Shown: positions 40,904 through 49,502 of the stretch, piece after piece
How positions within the stretch are numbered: the first letter of the stretch is position 1
Layout of the letters: the number at the start of each line of letters is the position of its first letter
From: SHZL01 sp963708905
GTDB lineage: Bacteria > Pseudomonadota > Gammaproteobacteria > Xanthomonadales > SZUA-36
Direction of reading: 5' to 3'
Assembly: GCA_963708905.1 (NCBI GenBank)
Contig: CAVPUV010000078.1
Location: forward strand, 1-64,000
Length of the DNA: 64,000 nucleotides
Position numbers and translations under genes: made by a program
Notes under the pieces: model-generated
What the model saw: only the letters and a program-made list of their open reading frames with translations
Database searches by the model: none
What the model was told of the DNA's origin: nothing

Positions 40904-43549
40904 CTAGATATTATCACTGACCCATGCCGGGACAGACGATAAAGCTTTCTCCAGGTTTTCCGGTTGGTTTCCGCCTGCCTGGGCGAAATCCGCACGTCCA
41001 CCCCCTTTACCACCCACCTGCCGGGCCACGAAGTTTACCAGATTGCCTGCCTGAATCCGAATTATCAAGTCTTTACTGACGCCGGCAGCAATCCGCACCT
41101 TGTCGATTTCGCTGCTGGCAATGACAACAATGGAAGATCCCAGTTGTTCTTTCAGACGATCTACCGTGCAGCGTAGCGCCTGGGCATCGATGCCATCGAT
41201 GCTGGCCGCCAGTACTTTGACACCCCCGACATCGATGGCCCGGCCGGCCAGTTCATCACCACTGGCATTCGCCACCCGTGCTTTCAAATCATCGAGGTCT
41301 TTTTCCAATGTGCGGTTACGCTCCAGTAATTGCTGCACGCGCTCATCCACCGATTCTGGAGCAACTTTCAACACGCCCGCCACCTGGCGAAAGCGACTTT
41401 CCATGTTCTGGATCCAGTCGACCGCGGCTTCTCCGGCCACCGCCACCATGCGCCGAACGCCTGCTGCAATCGCTGATTCCTCGATAATTTTGAACTGGCC
41501 GATATCACCGACACGGTGCACGTGGGTCCCTCCACACAGTTCGATGGAGAAATCACCCAATTGCAGCACCCGGACCCGGTCCCCGTATTTCTCGCCAAAC
41601 AAGGCCGTGGCGCCGGTTTTCAACGCATCGTCAAAATTCATGACATCTATTTTCGCCGCTGGATTGCGTCGTATCTCCCGGTTTACCAGACGTTCAATTT
41701 GACGAATTTCGTCGACACTGACCGCTCGCGGGTGGGTGAAATCGAAGCGCAAATGATCCGGCGCCACCAGTGAACCACGTTGCTCAACATGCTTGCCCAG
41801 TATCTGCTTGAGTGCCGCGTGCATCAGGTGAGTGGCGGAATGGTGCAATACGATGGCCCGGCGCCGTTCGGCATCAACCGCCGCATCGACCGGATCGCCG
41901 CCGGACATATGCCCGGTTTTCAGCCGGCCCAGGTGTCCAAAGAATACACCTGCCACCTTGACGGTATCTTCCACCACAAATTCAACACCAGGACCCTTGA
42001 GGCTACCGGTATCTCCAACCTGGCCCCCCGACTCGGCATAGAATGGCGTACGATCCAGGAACACCATGGCTTCCTGCCCTGCATCCAATTGATCGCTCAT
42101 TTCGCCGTCGATAACGATGGCGACAATACGCGCCCCTGGCGTTGCCAGTTGTTCGTAACCGAGGAATTCGGTCTGCGGCAAACGCGCCATGGTTTCGGCC
42201 GGGATCTGTGCATTCCGGGCAAATTGGCTGGATGATCGTCCACGCTCCTGCTGCTGGGCCATTGCTGCATTGAAACCCTCCTGGTCGACACCCAGCCCAT
42301 TTTCCCGCGCAATGTCCTGCGTCAGGTCGAGCGGAAAACCATAGGTATCGTAAAGCAGGAATGCGGTGGCGCCATCGATCGCATCCTGGGTCCTGGCCAT
42401 GACCTGCTGCAGCAGGCCCATACCGGCATCCAGGGTGCGTGAAAACCGCTCTTCTTCCTCCAGCAAAGTGGTTTCGATCTGGACCTGGCGCTGCCTGAGT
42501 TCCGGGTAAGCATCGCCCATCAGGCTAACCAGAGGTCGCACCATGCGGCTGAAGAACGGTGCGTTCTGGCCCAGCTTATAGCCCTGGCGCACGGCGCGCC
42601 GGATGATTCTGCGCAGCACGTAACCACGGCCATCCCGCGCCGGCACAACCCCATCCGCGATCAGAAATGCACATGCCCTGATGTGGTCGGCAATGACATT
42701 CAGTGACTTATTCTGCAGATCCTTTGTCCCCATCAACCCGGCTGCGGCATCGACCAGGCCGCGGAACAGATCAATCTGGTAATCGCTATGCACGCCCTGC
42801 AGCACTGCTGAAATCCGCTCCAGGCCCATACCGGTATCGACACAGGGCTGTGGCAAAGGCGTCATCGTGCCGTCCGCCGCGCGGTCGAATTGCATGAACA
42901 CCAGGTTCCAGATTTCGATGTAGCGGTCGCCTTCCTCGTTTTCCGAACCGGGCGGCCCGCCCTCTACGTCCGCACCATGGTCGAAGAAGATCTCGCTGCA
43001 GGGACCGCAGGGCCCGGTGTCTCCCATGGCCCAGAAATTGTCACTCTCGAACGCCCGCCCGCATGGTTTGTCGCCGACGCGAATAATACGGTTTTGTGGC
43101 ACACCGATTTCATCGGCCCATATGGACCAGGCTTCATCATCGGTGTGGTAGACCGTCACCCACAGGCGTTCGGAGTCCAGCTTGAATACCTGGGTCAACA
43201 ATTCCCAGGCATAACGAATCGCATCCTGCTTGAAGTAGTCGCCAAAACTGAAATTTCCCAGCATCTCAAAAAATGTGTGGTGCCGGGTCGTGTAGCCGAC
43301 CTGGTCGAGGTCGTTGTGTTTGCCACCAGCACGGACACAACGCTGCGAGGTAACCGCCCTTTTATAGGAACGTTTTTCCGCACCCAGGAATACATCCTTG
43401 AATTGCACCATGCCGGCGTTGGTGAACAGCAGCGTGGGATCATTGGCCGGCACCAGCGAACTGGATGCCACCACGGTGTGTTGCCTGTGCTTGAAGAAAT
43501 CCAGGAACTCCTGGCGAATCTCCGCGGTTGTCTTGACCGTGGTCTGCAT
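40904..43549 (-). CDS. alaS: Alanyl-tRNA synthetase
   Basis: The 881-residue protein begins with the class II core (EIRQEFLDFFKHRQHTVVASSSLVPANDPTLLFTNAGM) and shows FEMLGNFSFGDYFK and GMGLERISAVLQG. The editing domain carries HHSATHLMHAALKQILG (two zinc His) and ELCGGTHVHRVGDIGQFKI (Cys and His). The C-Ala domain with coiled coil and GGGRADFAQAGG ends the protein. It charges and proofreads tRNA-Ala. It lies 23 bases after recX on the same strand. Confidence 0.98.
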   Translation of the reverse strand: MQTTVKTTAEIRQEFLDFFKHRQHTVVASSSLVPANDPTLLFTNAGMVQFKDVFLGAEKRSYKRAVTSQRCVRAGGKHNDLDQVGYTTRHHTFFEMLGNFSFGDYFKQDAIRYAWELLTQVFKLDSERLWVTVYHTDDEAWSIWADEIGVPQNRIIRVGDKPCGRAFESDNFWAMGDTGPCGPCSEIFFDHGADVEGGPPGSENEEGDRYIEIWNLVFMQFDRAADGTMTPLPQPCVDTGMGLERISAVLQGVHSDYQIDLFRGLVDAAAGLMGTKDLQNKSLNVIADHIRACAFLIADGVVPARDGRGYVLRRIIRRAVRQGYKLGQNAPFFSRMVRPLVSLMGDAYPELRQRQVQIETTLLEEEERFSRTLDAGMGLLQQVMARTQDAIDGATAFLLYDTYGFPLDLTQDIARENGLGVDQEGFNAAMAQQQERGRSSSQFARNAQIPAETMARLPQTEFLGYEQLATPGARIVAIVIDGEMSDQLDAGQEAMVFLDRTPFYAESGGQVGDTGSLKGPGVEFVVEDTVKVAGVFFGHLGRLKTGHMSGGDPVDAAVDAERRRAIVLHHSATHLMHAALKQILGKHVEQRGSLVAPDHLRFDFTHPRAVSVDEIRQIERLVNREIRRNPAAKIDVMNFDDALKTGATALFGEKYGDRVRVLQLGDFSIELCGGTHVHRVGDIGQFKIIEESAIAAGVRRMVAVAGEAAVDWIQNMESRFRQVAGVLKVAPESVDERVQQLLERNRTLEKDLDDLKARVANASGDELAGRAIDVGGVKVLAASIDGIDAQALRCTVDRLKEQLGSSIVVIASSEIDKVRIAAGVSKDLIIRIQAGNLVNFVARQVGGKGGGRADFAQAGGNQPENLEKALSSVPAWVSDNI

Positions 43550-43572
43550 ACTTCAACGCCTTCTCATCAAAC

Positions 43573-44037
43573 TCAAGATTCCGAATGCCCAGCCATTGCG
43601 CCCATCGCCTGCTGGTGGCTGAAGCCACGGTGCATAAGCCGGCGATAATATTTTGCTCTGCTGACGAAATCCAGCGGGCCTGGACATTGACGCGATAACC
43701 ATGCGGCGGCCAATGCGACCCAGTCATCCTCCGCCTGCTCCAGCTTGCCTGCTATGACCGCTTCCGGCACCTGGCGCTGGCGTAATTCCGCGTGTATTTT
43801 GACCGGCCCATGGCAGCGCTGCCGACGGGAGCGGATAAACGACTCGGCAAAGCGCTCATCCGATAGAACCCCATCGGCTTGCAATGCGGAAATTAATTCG
43901 GCTACCTGCTTCTCGATCTGCTCCAATCCTGACCATTTCCCTGACCATTTCCCTGACCATTTCTTTACCAGGCGGGCTTGCAGTTCGAGTACCGCATATT
44001 CGCGGCGCGCCAGCAGGCGCTCCGCGTAAACCCTCAT
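43573..44037 (-). CDS. recX: Regulatory protein RecX with an inserted WSGK repeat
   Basis: From ATG 44035-44037 the protein has 154 residues, with AERLLARREYAVLELQARLVKK, LQADGVLSDERFAESFIRSR and YRRLMHRGFSHQQAMGA, the three-helix repeats of RecX. It inhibits RecA filaments. Between the first and second helical repeats the segment KWSGKWSGKWSG is encoded by a 12-bp tandem DNA repeat, an insertion in a position where RecX normally has a short loop. A longer frame to 44175 overlaps recA and lacks homology. The gene follows recA by 49 bases. Confidence 0.9.
   Translation of the reverse strand: MRVYAERLLARREYAVLELQARLVKKWSGKWSGKWSGLEQIEKQVAELISALQADGVLSDERFAESFIRSRRQRCHGPVKIHAELRQRQVPEAVIAGKLEQAEDDWVALAAAWLSRQCPGPLDFVSRAKYYRRLMHRGFSHQQAMGAMAGHSES
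43929..43964. repeat. 12-bp microsatellite (three copies) inside recX
   Basis: CTGACCATTTCC occurs three times in tandem (43929, 43941 and 43953, the last with a final T). It adds four residues per copy to RecX without breaking the frame, so copy number could vary by slippage. Confidence 0.9.
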
Positions 44038-44086
44038 CTCAATCAGCGTTGGGCAATCACTGGCGGTCCCTGCCGCAGCAGGCAGA

Positions 44087-45133
44087 TCAGGACTCAACTT
44101 CCTCGTCCGCCGCCACGTCGTCTTCCATTGCCGGAGCACTACTGCCGGGCAGCAACTCGGTGCGCAGTCGGGCATCGATTTCGGCGGCTATTGCCGGATT
44201 ATCTTTCAGAAACTGCCGGACATTTTCTTTGCCCTGACCGATGCGATCGCCGTTGTAGCTGTACCACGCCCCGGACTTGTCTATTATGTTGTATTTCACG
44301 CCCAGCTCTATAATTTCGCCTTCACGGGAAATCCCTTCGCCGTACAGAATCTCAAATTCGGCTTGCTTGAACGGCGGCGCCATCTTGTTTTTGACCACTT
44401 TGACCCGGGTCTGATTGCCGATGATTTCATCGCCTTTCTTCAGGGCGCCGATACGCCGGATGTCCAGACGAACGGAGGCATAGAATTTCAGCGCATTACC
44501 ACCGGTGGTGGTTTCCGGGCTGCCAAACATCACACCGATCTTCATGCGGATCTGGTTGATGAAAATGACCATGCAGTTGGAACGATTGATGTTTGCCGTC
44601 AACTTGCGCAGAGCCTGGGACATGAGGCGCGCATGCAGCCCCACGTGCGAGTCGCCCATGTCGCCCTCGATTTCGGCTTTCGGCGTCAGCGCCGCAACCG
44701 AGTCGATGACGACAATGTCAATCGCGCCGGAACGCACCAGCATGTCGGTAATTTCCAGAGCCTGTTCACCCGTATCGGGCTGTGACACCAGCAAATCTTC
44801 AACCTTGACACCCAGTTTCTCGGCATACTGCGGATCCATTGCATGCTCGGCGTCAATGAAAGCCGAGGTGCCGCCCAGCTTTTGACACTCCGCAATTACC
44901 TGCAGTGCCAGGGTCGTCTTGCCACTGGATTCAGGGCCATAGATTTCGATGACGCGGCCGCGTGGCAGGCCACCAATGCCCAGGGCCAGATCCAGTGTCA
45001 GCGAGCCGGTGGAAACGACCTGTATATCCTTCACCGCCGTGCCATCACCCAGGCGCATGATGGAGCCTTTGCCAAACTGGCGTTCAATCTGAGTCAGGGC
45101 CGCTGCCAAAGCCTGTTTTCTGTTGTCGTCCAC
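44087..45133 (-). CDS. recA: Recombinase RecA
   Basis: The 348-residue protein has the whole RecA core: QFGKGSIMRLGD, Walker A GPESSGKTT (66-74), Walker B VIDSVAAL, loop L1 GDSHVGLHARLMSQALRKLT, loop L2 NQIRMKIGVMFGSPETTTGGNALKFYASVRLDIRR, and an acidic C-terminus. It forms filaments on single-stranded DNA for recombination and triggers the SOS response. I could not find an unambiguous LexA box upstream. recX follows and thpR precedes. Confidence 0.99.
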   Translation of the reverse strand: MDDNRKQALAAALTQIERQFGKGSIMRLGDGTAVKDIQVVSTGSLTLDLALGIGGLPRGRVIEIYGPESSGKTTLALQVIAECQKLGGTSAFIDAEHAMDPQYAEKLGVKVEDLLVSQPDTGEQALEITDMLVRSGAIDIVVIDSVAALTPKAEIEGDMGDSHVGLHARLMSQALRKLTANINRSNCMVIFINQIRMKIGVMFGSPETTTGGNALKFYASVRLDIRRIGALKKGDEIIGNQTRVKVVKNKMAPPFKQAEFEILYGEGISREGEIIELGVKYNIIDKSGAWYSYNGDRIGQGKENVRQFLKDNPAIAAEIDARLRTELLPGSSAPAMEDDVAADEEVES

Positions 45134-45233
45134 GTTTCCTCTCCTGTATTTTTGTCAGTGGTGCCAGATAGCACCAATTATGACATAGCTGATACCAGGG
45201 CTTCAGCCTGTATAAAGCTTGCGGGACGAATTC

Positions 45234-45836
45234 CTACACATTCCGTCGTGTATTATCCGATGACCCGGCCTTCCAGCGCCCCAATTGTCGATATTCCACA
45301 CCGTGACCGGCGCTGATGGATTCCACCAGGGAGAAACCATCCAGGTTCCAACTCACCGTGCCGGAATCCATACTGAAGTAAGGCTTTCTCAAATCGCGAT
45401 AAAGCGTCAGGTGAAATGTCCATGGCTTGCGGTCCAAAGCGATCTGTGCCCGCTCGAGTTCCGCAATGAGCCGGGCCTGAAAGGCACAAAGTTCAGCAGG
45501 AAGCTTGGTCGCGCCAAGCCAGACCACACCCGCACGAGGAAAGCGACCGAGGCAATCAAGCGCGACGCTGCAAGCCGGCATGTCCAGACCGGAAGCAAGC
45601 GCCAACAACAACGGCAGCCGAGAAAAGGACTGCTTGCCGAGAAAAGCCAGGGTTACATGGTACTGGCTGGCCTTGACTGCGCGACCCCCGATGCCGCAGC
45701 CAGGGTCGAGTTGGCGCTGCAGGATTTCGATCTTCCGGCAGGTAGCTGGATCCGGGACCAGGGCGAAAAACAACCGATGGCCGGTGGCTTGAATGGTTTC
45801 GGCGACCACTGACGCGCGCATTCCTGAATCCTTCAT
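45234..45836 (-). CDS. thpR: RNA 2',3'-cyclic phosphodiesterase (LigT family)
   Basis: The 200-residue protein shows the two-histidine phosphodiesterase pattern: HRLFFALVPDP near the start, the first HxT in YHVTLAFLG and the second in FHLTLYRDL. Members open 2',3'-cyclic phosphates or join tRNA halves through 2'-5' bonds in vitro. The gene lies between pncC and recA on the same strand, a placement repeated in related bacteria. The start is one of several possible; MRASVVAET six codons downstream is also plausible. Confidence 0.92.
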   Translation of the reverse strand: MKDSGMRASVVAETIQATGHRLFFALVPDPATCRKIEILQRQLDPGCGIGGRAVKASQYHVTLAFLGKQSFSRLPLLLALASGLDMPACSVALDCLGRFPRAGVVWLGATKLPAELCAFQARLIAELERAQIALDRKPWTFHLTLYRDLRKPYFSMDSGTVSWNLDGFSLVESISAGHGVEYRQLGRWKAGSSDNTRRNV

Positions 45837-45866
45837 ACCATTTGGCAGCCAAAGCCCACCGGGCTG

Positions 45867-46358
45867 CTAAGTGGTCAATCGCTGCAACAAGCCCTGCAGC
45901 GCATGCATCACCGACTGACGCCTGACGGACTCGCGGTCACCCGTGAAATGCATACACTCACTGCTTGTATCCTCGCCTTCGATGTCCCAGGCAAACCAGA
46001 CGGTACCCACGGGTTTTTCTGCAGAGCCTCCGTCGGGCCCGGCGATGCCCGTCACGGCCAGGGTTGCCTCCAGCGCGGAGGAGCGGCGAGCCCCTTGCGC
46101 CATCTGTCGCGCCACGGCCTCGCTGACGGCGCCATGTTGCTGCAATGCCGTTTCCTGAACGTTCAACATGTTCATTTTGGCGGCATCGCTGTAGGTGATG
46201 AAACCCCGCTCGAACCAGGTGGAACTACCGGCCAGATCGGTGCAGCACTTCGCCACCCAGCCTCCGGTGCATGACTCGGCAGTGGCCAGGCGCCAGCCCT
46301 TGCCCAACAGTGCCGCCGCCAGCTGCTCTACCAGGTGATTTATTTCATATTCGTTCAT
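45867..46358 (-). CDS. pncC: CinA C-terminal-type nicotinamide-nucleotide amidohydrolase
   Basis: From ATG 46356-46358 the protein has 163 residues, with WRLATAESCTGGWVAKCCTDLAGSSTWFERGFITYSDAAK, GAVSEAVARQMAQGA and AVTGIAGPDGGSAEKPVGTVWFAW. This is the stand-alone CinA C-terminal domain (PncC/YgaD), which deamidates NMN to nicotinate mononucleotide. It sits before recA in the usual gammaproteobacterial order and is divergent from mutS. Confidence 0.95.
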   Translation of the reverse strand: MNEYEINHLVEQLAAALLGKGWRLATAESCTGGWVAKCCTDLAGSSTWFERGFITYSDAAKMNMLNVQETALQQHGAVSEAVARQMAQGARRSSALEATLAVTGIAGPDGGSAEKPVGTVWFAWDIEGEDTSSECMHFTGDRESVRRQSVMHALQGLLQRLTT

Positions 46359-46434
46359 GTTTGCCCTGCATTTAATAACTGACCGGGCACAGTTCAACTT
46401 TTTGCTCCGGGCAGGTTACGATACACTGCAGTCA

Positions 46435-49020
46435 ATGTCTGCAAGCACCCCACTCGAATTTGCCCATCATACCCCTCTGATGCAGCAATACCTCGGCATC
46501 AAGGCAGAGCATCCTGACACCTTGCTGTTGTTCAGGATGGGCGATTTTTACGAACTGTTCTACGAGGATGCACGCCGCGCTGCCCGGCTGCTGGACATCA
46601 CCCTGACCACGCGCGGCGAGTCGGCGGGCGCTCCCATCCCGATGGCGGGGGTGCCTTACCACGCGCTGGATAACTACCTCAGGCGCCTGGTGCGGCATGG
46701 TGAATCGGCTGCCATTTGCGAACAGGTCAGTGAGCCGACCGCGGGCAAAGGCCTGGTCGAGCGCAAAGTCGTACGCATCATCACTCCCGGCACCATTACC
46801 GAAGAAACGCTGCTGGAATCACGCCAGGACAACCTGCTGGCGGCCGTGGCGCTGAGCCAGGGGCAGCAGGCGCTGGCCTGGCTGGACCTGTCCTGTGGTC
46901 GTTTCCGGGTGCGCCTGGTGGCGGATGAAGCGGACCTCGAAGCACAATTACAGCGGCTGGCGCCGGCCGAACTGCTGATGGCCGAGGGCATGAGCCTGGC
47001 CAGCCAGGATTCGCGAAAAGTAAGACCAAGACCGCCGTGGAAATTTGAGCGCAAACAGGCCGGCAAGCTCCTGCTCGAGCAGTTCCGCACCAACGACCTG
47101 CGCGGTTTTGGTATCGAGGATTTGCCGGCCACCGTAATTGCGGCAGGCGTGCTGCTCGATTATGTGCAGGAAACGCAGAAAACCGCCCTGCCCCATCTGC
47201 GCAGTATTCAGCTCGAGCAGGCGACTGAATTCATCCATCTGGATGCGGTCAGCAGGCGTAACCTGGAAATTGACAACAGCCTGGGAGGTCAGCCCGGCGC
47301 ATCCCTGGTGGGCCTGATGGACAGCTCGGTCACGGCCATGGGCGGACGCTTGCTGCGCCGCTGGATCGGCAACCCCTTGCGTCGTCCGGAGCTGGTGCGG
47401 AACAGGCATACAGCCATTGGCGAGCTGTTGGCCAGCGACCTGCACCCGGCCCTGCGGAAAATCCTGCGCGGCGTGGGTGACATCGAGCGCATCCTCGCTC
47501 GCGTGGCCCTGGCATCGGCGCGGCCGCGTGATCTGACCACCCTGCGTCATGCGCTGGAAGTACTCCCGGACCTGGCGGCCCTGCTGGCCGGCGGCCAGCA
47601 CCCGTCCCTGCAGTCCGTGGTGGGTAAACTGGGTGAGCTGCCCGAGTTGCTGCAACTGCTGGAGCGCGCACTGATCACCGAACCCCCGGTACTGGTCCGT
47701 GACGGCGGCGTCATCGCCGGCGGCTATGATGCTGAACTCGATCGCCTGCGCTCCTTATCCGAAAATGCCGGCGATTTCCTGCAAGACTACGAACAAACGC
47801 AACGCCAGCAGACCGGCATCACCAGTCTGAAAGTCGGCTACAACCGGGTACATGGCTACTACATCGAGGTCACCCATACACACCAGCACCTGGTGCCACC
47901 CTTCTATACGCGCAAACAGACACTGAAGTCAGCAGAGCGTTACATCACCGCAGAGCTGAAAACATTTGAAGACCAGGTTTTGTCCAGCCGGGAGCGCGCA
48001 CTGGCCAGGGAAAAACACTGCTATGCCGGCTTGCTGGAGATCCTGCTGCAGCATTTCGATCCCCTGCAGGCCATCGCCAGCGGGCTGGCACGGCTGGATG
48101 TGCTCTGTGCGTTTGCTGAGCGCGCGCAAAGTCTGCGGTTTTCCTGTCCCGTTCTTGCGCCGAAAAGCGGCATTCACATCAATTCCGGCCGCCATCCCGT
48201 GGTGGAGGCTGTGCAAACCCAGCCGTTCACACCGAATGATCTGCAACTCGATGATGATCGCCGCATGCTGATCATCACCGGGCCAAATATGGGGGGCAAA
48301 TCCACTTACATGCGGCAAACCGCATTGATGGTCATTCTGGCGTATGCCGGCAGCTGGGTGCCTGCGGCCAGTGCTGAAATCGGCCTCATTGACCGGATAT
48401 TCACCCGTATCGGAGCGGGAGATGACCTGGCAGGAGGGCGCTCCACCTTCATGGTGGAAATGTCGGAAACCGCCAATATCCTTCACAATGCCAGCCCCGA
48501 CAGCCTGGTCTTGATGGATGAAATCGGTCGCGGCACCAGCACCTATGACGGCCTGGCGCTGGCCTGGGCCTGTGCTGTGTTCCTCGCCCGCAACGTCCGG
48601 GCCTATAGCCTGTTTGCCACCCATTACTTCGAACTGACGCGGCTGGCGGAGCTGGAAAACGGTGTCGTCAATGTCCACCTCGATGCCGTCGAACATAAAG
48701 ATCGCATCGTTTTCCTGCATTCCGTGCAGGAAGGCCCCGCCAGCCAGAGCTATGGCCTGCAGGTGGCCGCGCTGGCGGGAATCCCGCAAGCCGTGCTGGA
48801 ACAAGCCCGCCACCACCTGGCGGAACTGGAGCAACAGCAGCGCCGGGATTCACCACAATTAGCCTTGTTTGATCAAAGCGAGCCGGAGATACCGGCCAGT
48901 AGCGCGAGCACCCCGCCTGACCCCCTGCGGGAACGGCTTGATCAAATTAGTCCGGACAGCCTGAGCCCGCGCGAGGCGCTTGATCTGCTCTATGAGCTCA
49001 AAGGATTGGGGTCAGAGTAA
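46435..49020 (+). CDS. mutS: DNA mismatch repair protein MutS
   Basis: I start at ATG 46435 (MSASTPLEFAHHTPLMQQYL), giving 861 residues, close to E. coli MutS. The mismatch-binding wedge motif FRMGDFYELFYEDA is near residue 36-49. Connector, lever and clamp domains follow, then the ATPase with Walker A GPNMGGKST (about 616), Walker B VLMDEIGRGTSTYDG and FATHYFELTRL. The final codons GGG-TCA-GAG-TAA (Gly-Ser-Glu-stop) come from a palindromic element, so the natural end was replaced. The acidic end lacks an obvious beta-clamp box. Confidence 0.98.
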   Translation: MSASTPLEFAHHTPLMQQYLGIKAEHPDTLLLFRMGDFYELFYEDARRAARLLDITLTTRGESAGAPIPMAGVPYHALDNYLRRLVRHGESAAICEQVSEPTAGKGLVERKVVRIITPGTITEETLLESRQDNLLAAVALSQGQQALAWLDLSCGRFRVRLVADEADLEAQLQRLAPAELLMAEGMSLASQDSRKVRPRPPWKFERKQAGKLLLEQFRTNDLRGFGIEDLPATVIAAGVLLDYVQETQKTALPHLRSIQLEQATEFIHLDAVSRRNLEIDNSLGGQPGASLVGLMDSSVTAMGGRLLRRWIGNPLRRPELVRNRHTAIGELLASDLHPALRKILRGVGDIERILARVALASARPRDLTTLRHALEVLPDLAALLAGGQHPSLQSVVGKLGELPELLQLLERALITEPPVLVRDGGVIAGGYDAELDRLRSLSENAGDFLQDYEQTQRQQTGITSLKVGYNRVHGYYIEVTHTHQHLVPPFYTRKQTLKSAERYITAELKTFEDQVLSSRERALAREKHCYAGLLEILLQHFDPLQAIASGLARLDVLCAFAERAQSLRFSCPVLAPKSGIHINSGRHPVVEAVQTQPFTPNDLQLDDDRRMLIITGPNMGGKSTYMRQTALMVILAYAGSWVPAASAEIGLIDRIFTRIGAGDDLAGGRSTFMVEMSETANILHNASPDSLVLMDEIGRGTSTYDGLALAWACAVFLARNVRAYSLFATHYFELTRLAELENGVVNVHLDAVEHKDRIVFLHSVQEGPASQSYGLQVAALAGIPQAVLEQARHHLAELEQQQRRDSPQLALFDQSEPEIPASSASTPPDPLRERLDQISPDSLSPREALDLLYELKGLGSE

Positions 49021-49080
49021 AATTTCTTTAAGGAAACATCTGGATTCCATCTGCTTGGGGAGAAATTTTACTCTGACCCC
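49008..49080. repeat. 73-bp palindromic element that supplies the 3' ends of two convergent genes
   Basis: GGGGTCAGAGTAAAATTTCT (49008-49027) is perfectly repeated inverted at 49061-49080. On the plus strand the left arm is read by mutS as Gly-Ser-Glu-stop. On the minus strand the right arm is read by hslR as Gly-Ser-Glu-stop. The 33 central bases have no strong structure. I recall similar GGGTCAGAGTAAAATTT ends beside IS200-like or REP-associated transposases in other proteobacteria but cannot verify it here. No transposase is encoded nearby. Confidence 0.93.
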
Positions 49081-49493
49081 GTTCCATCCTTGCCGCGGAT
49101 AAAGCCGATAATCTGTCTGCGCTCGCGCTTGTTGGGACGGCCTGGAGATTCTATCCGCACATCGCGGTCCCGTTTGCGTTGTTCTGCGGCTGCTTCGCGG
49201 CGCTGCAGGCTGGCGGGGTCTTCGCTGAACATTTCGCGCGCCTGGAGCGCCGTCGTGCGCCGGTCGCTCACCACCCTTACGGTGATGTCAAACTGTTCTT
49301 CACCGCGGTTCAAAGTCATCCGATCGCCCACCTTGAGTGTCCGGCCCGGCTTGACCCGGTGCCCATCGAGGTGCACCTTGCCGCCCAAAACGGCTTCGCG
49401 GGCCAGCGCCCGGGTTTTGAAAAATCGCGCAGCCCGAAGCCACTTGTCAATACGAACGTCCGGGTTCACGCTGACTCCGTTTGCCCTGATCAA
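49068..49493 (-). CDS. hslR: Heat-shock protein 15 (S4-domain RNA-binding protein)
   Basis: The 141-residue protein has an S4 domain near its start: VRIDKWLRAARFFKTRALAREAVLGGKVHLDGHRVKPGRTLKVGD. A basic tail (RPNKRERRQIIGFIRG) follows. This is the Hsp15 pattern; the protein binds stalled 50S subunits with nascent chains. The start is uncertain between TTG 49493 and a GTG eight codons downstream (VNPDVRIDKW). It follows htpG by about 10 bases on the same strand, suggesting a heat-shock pair. Its last three codons and stop come from the palindromic element shared with mutS. Confidence 0.92.
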   Translation of the reverse strand: MIRANGVSVNPDVRIDKWLRAARFFKTRALAREAVLGGKVHLDGHRVKPGRTLKVGDRMTLNRGEEQFDITVRVVSDRRTTALQAREMFSEDPASLQRREAAAEQRKRDRDVRIESPGRPNKRERRQIIGFIRGKDGTGSE

Positions 49494-49502
49494 GGTTCAG
49501 GC

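Noticed and set aside
45134..45233. LexA/SOS box upstream of recA
   Set aside because: CTGACAAAAATACAG is close to CTG-N10-CAG but has only nine bases between the triplets. No convincing match was found.
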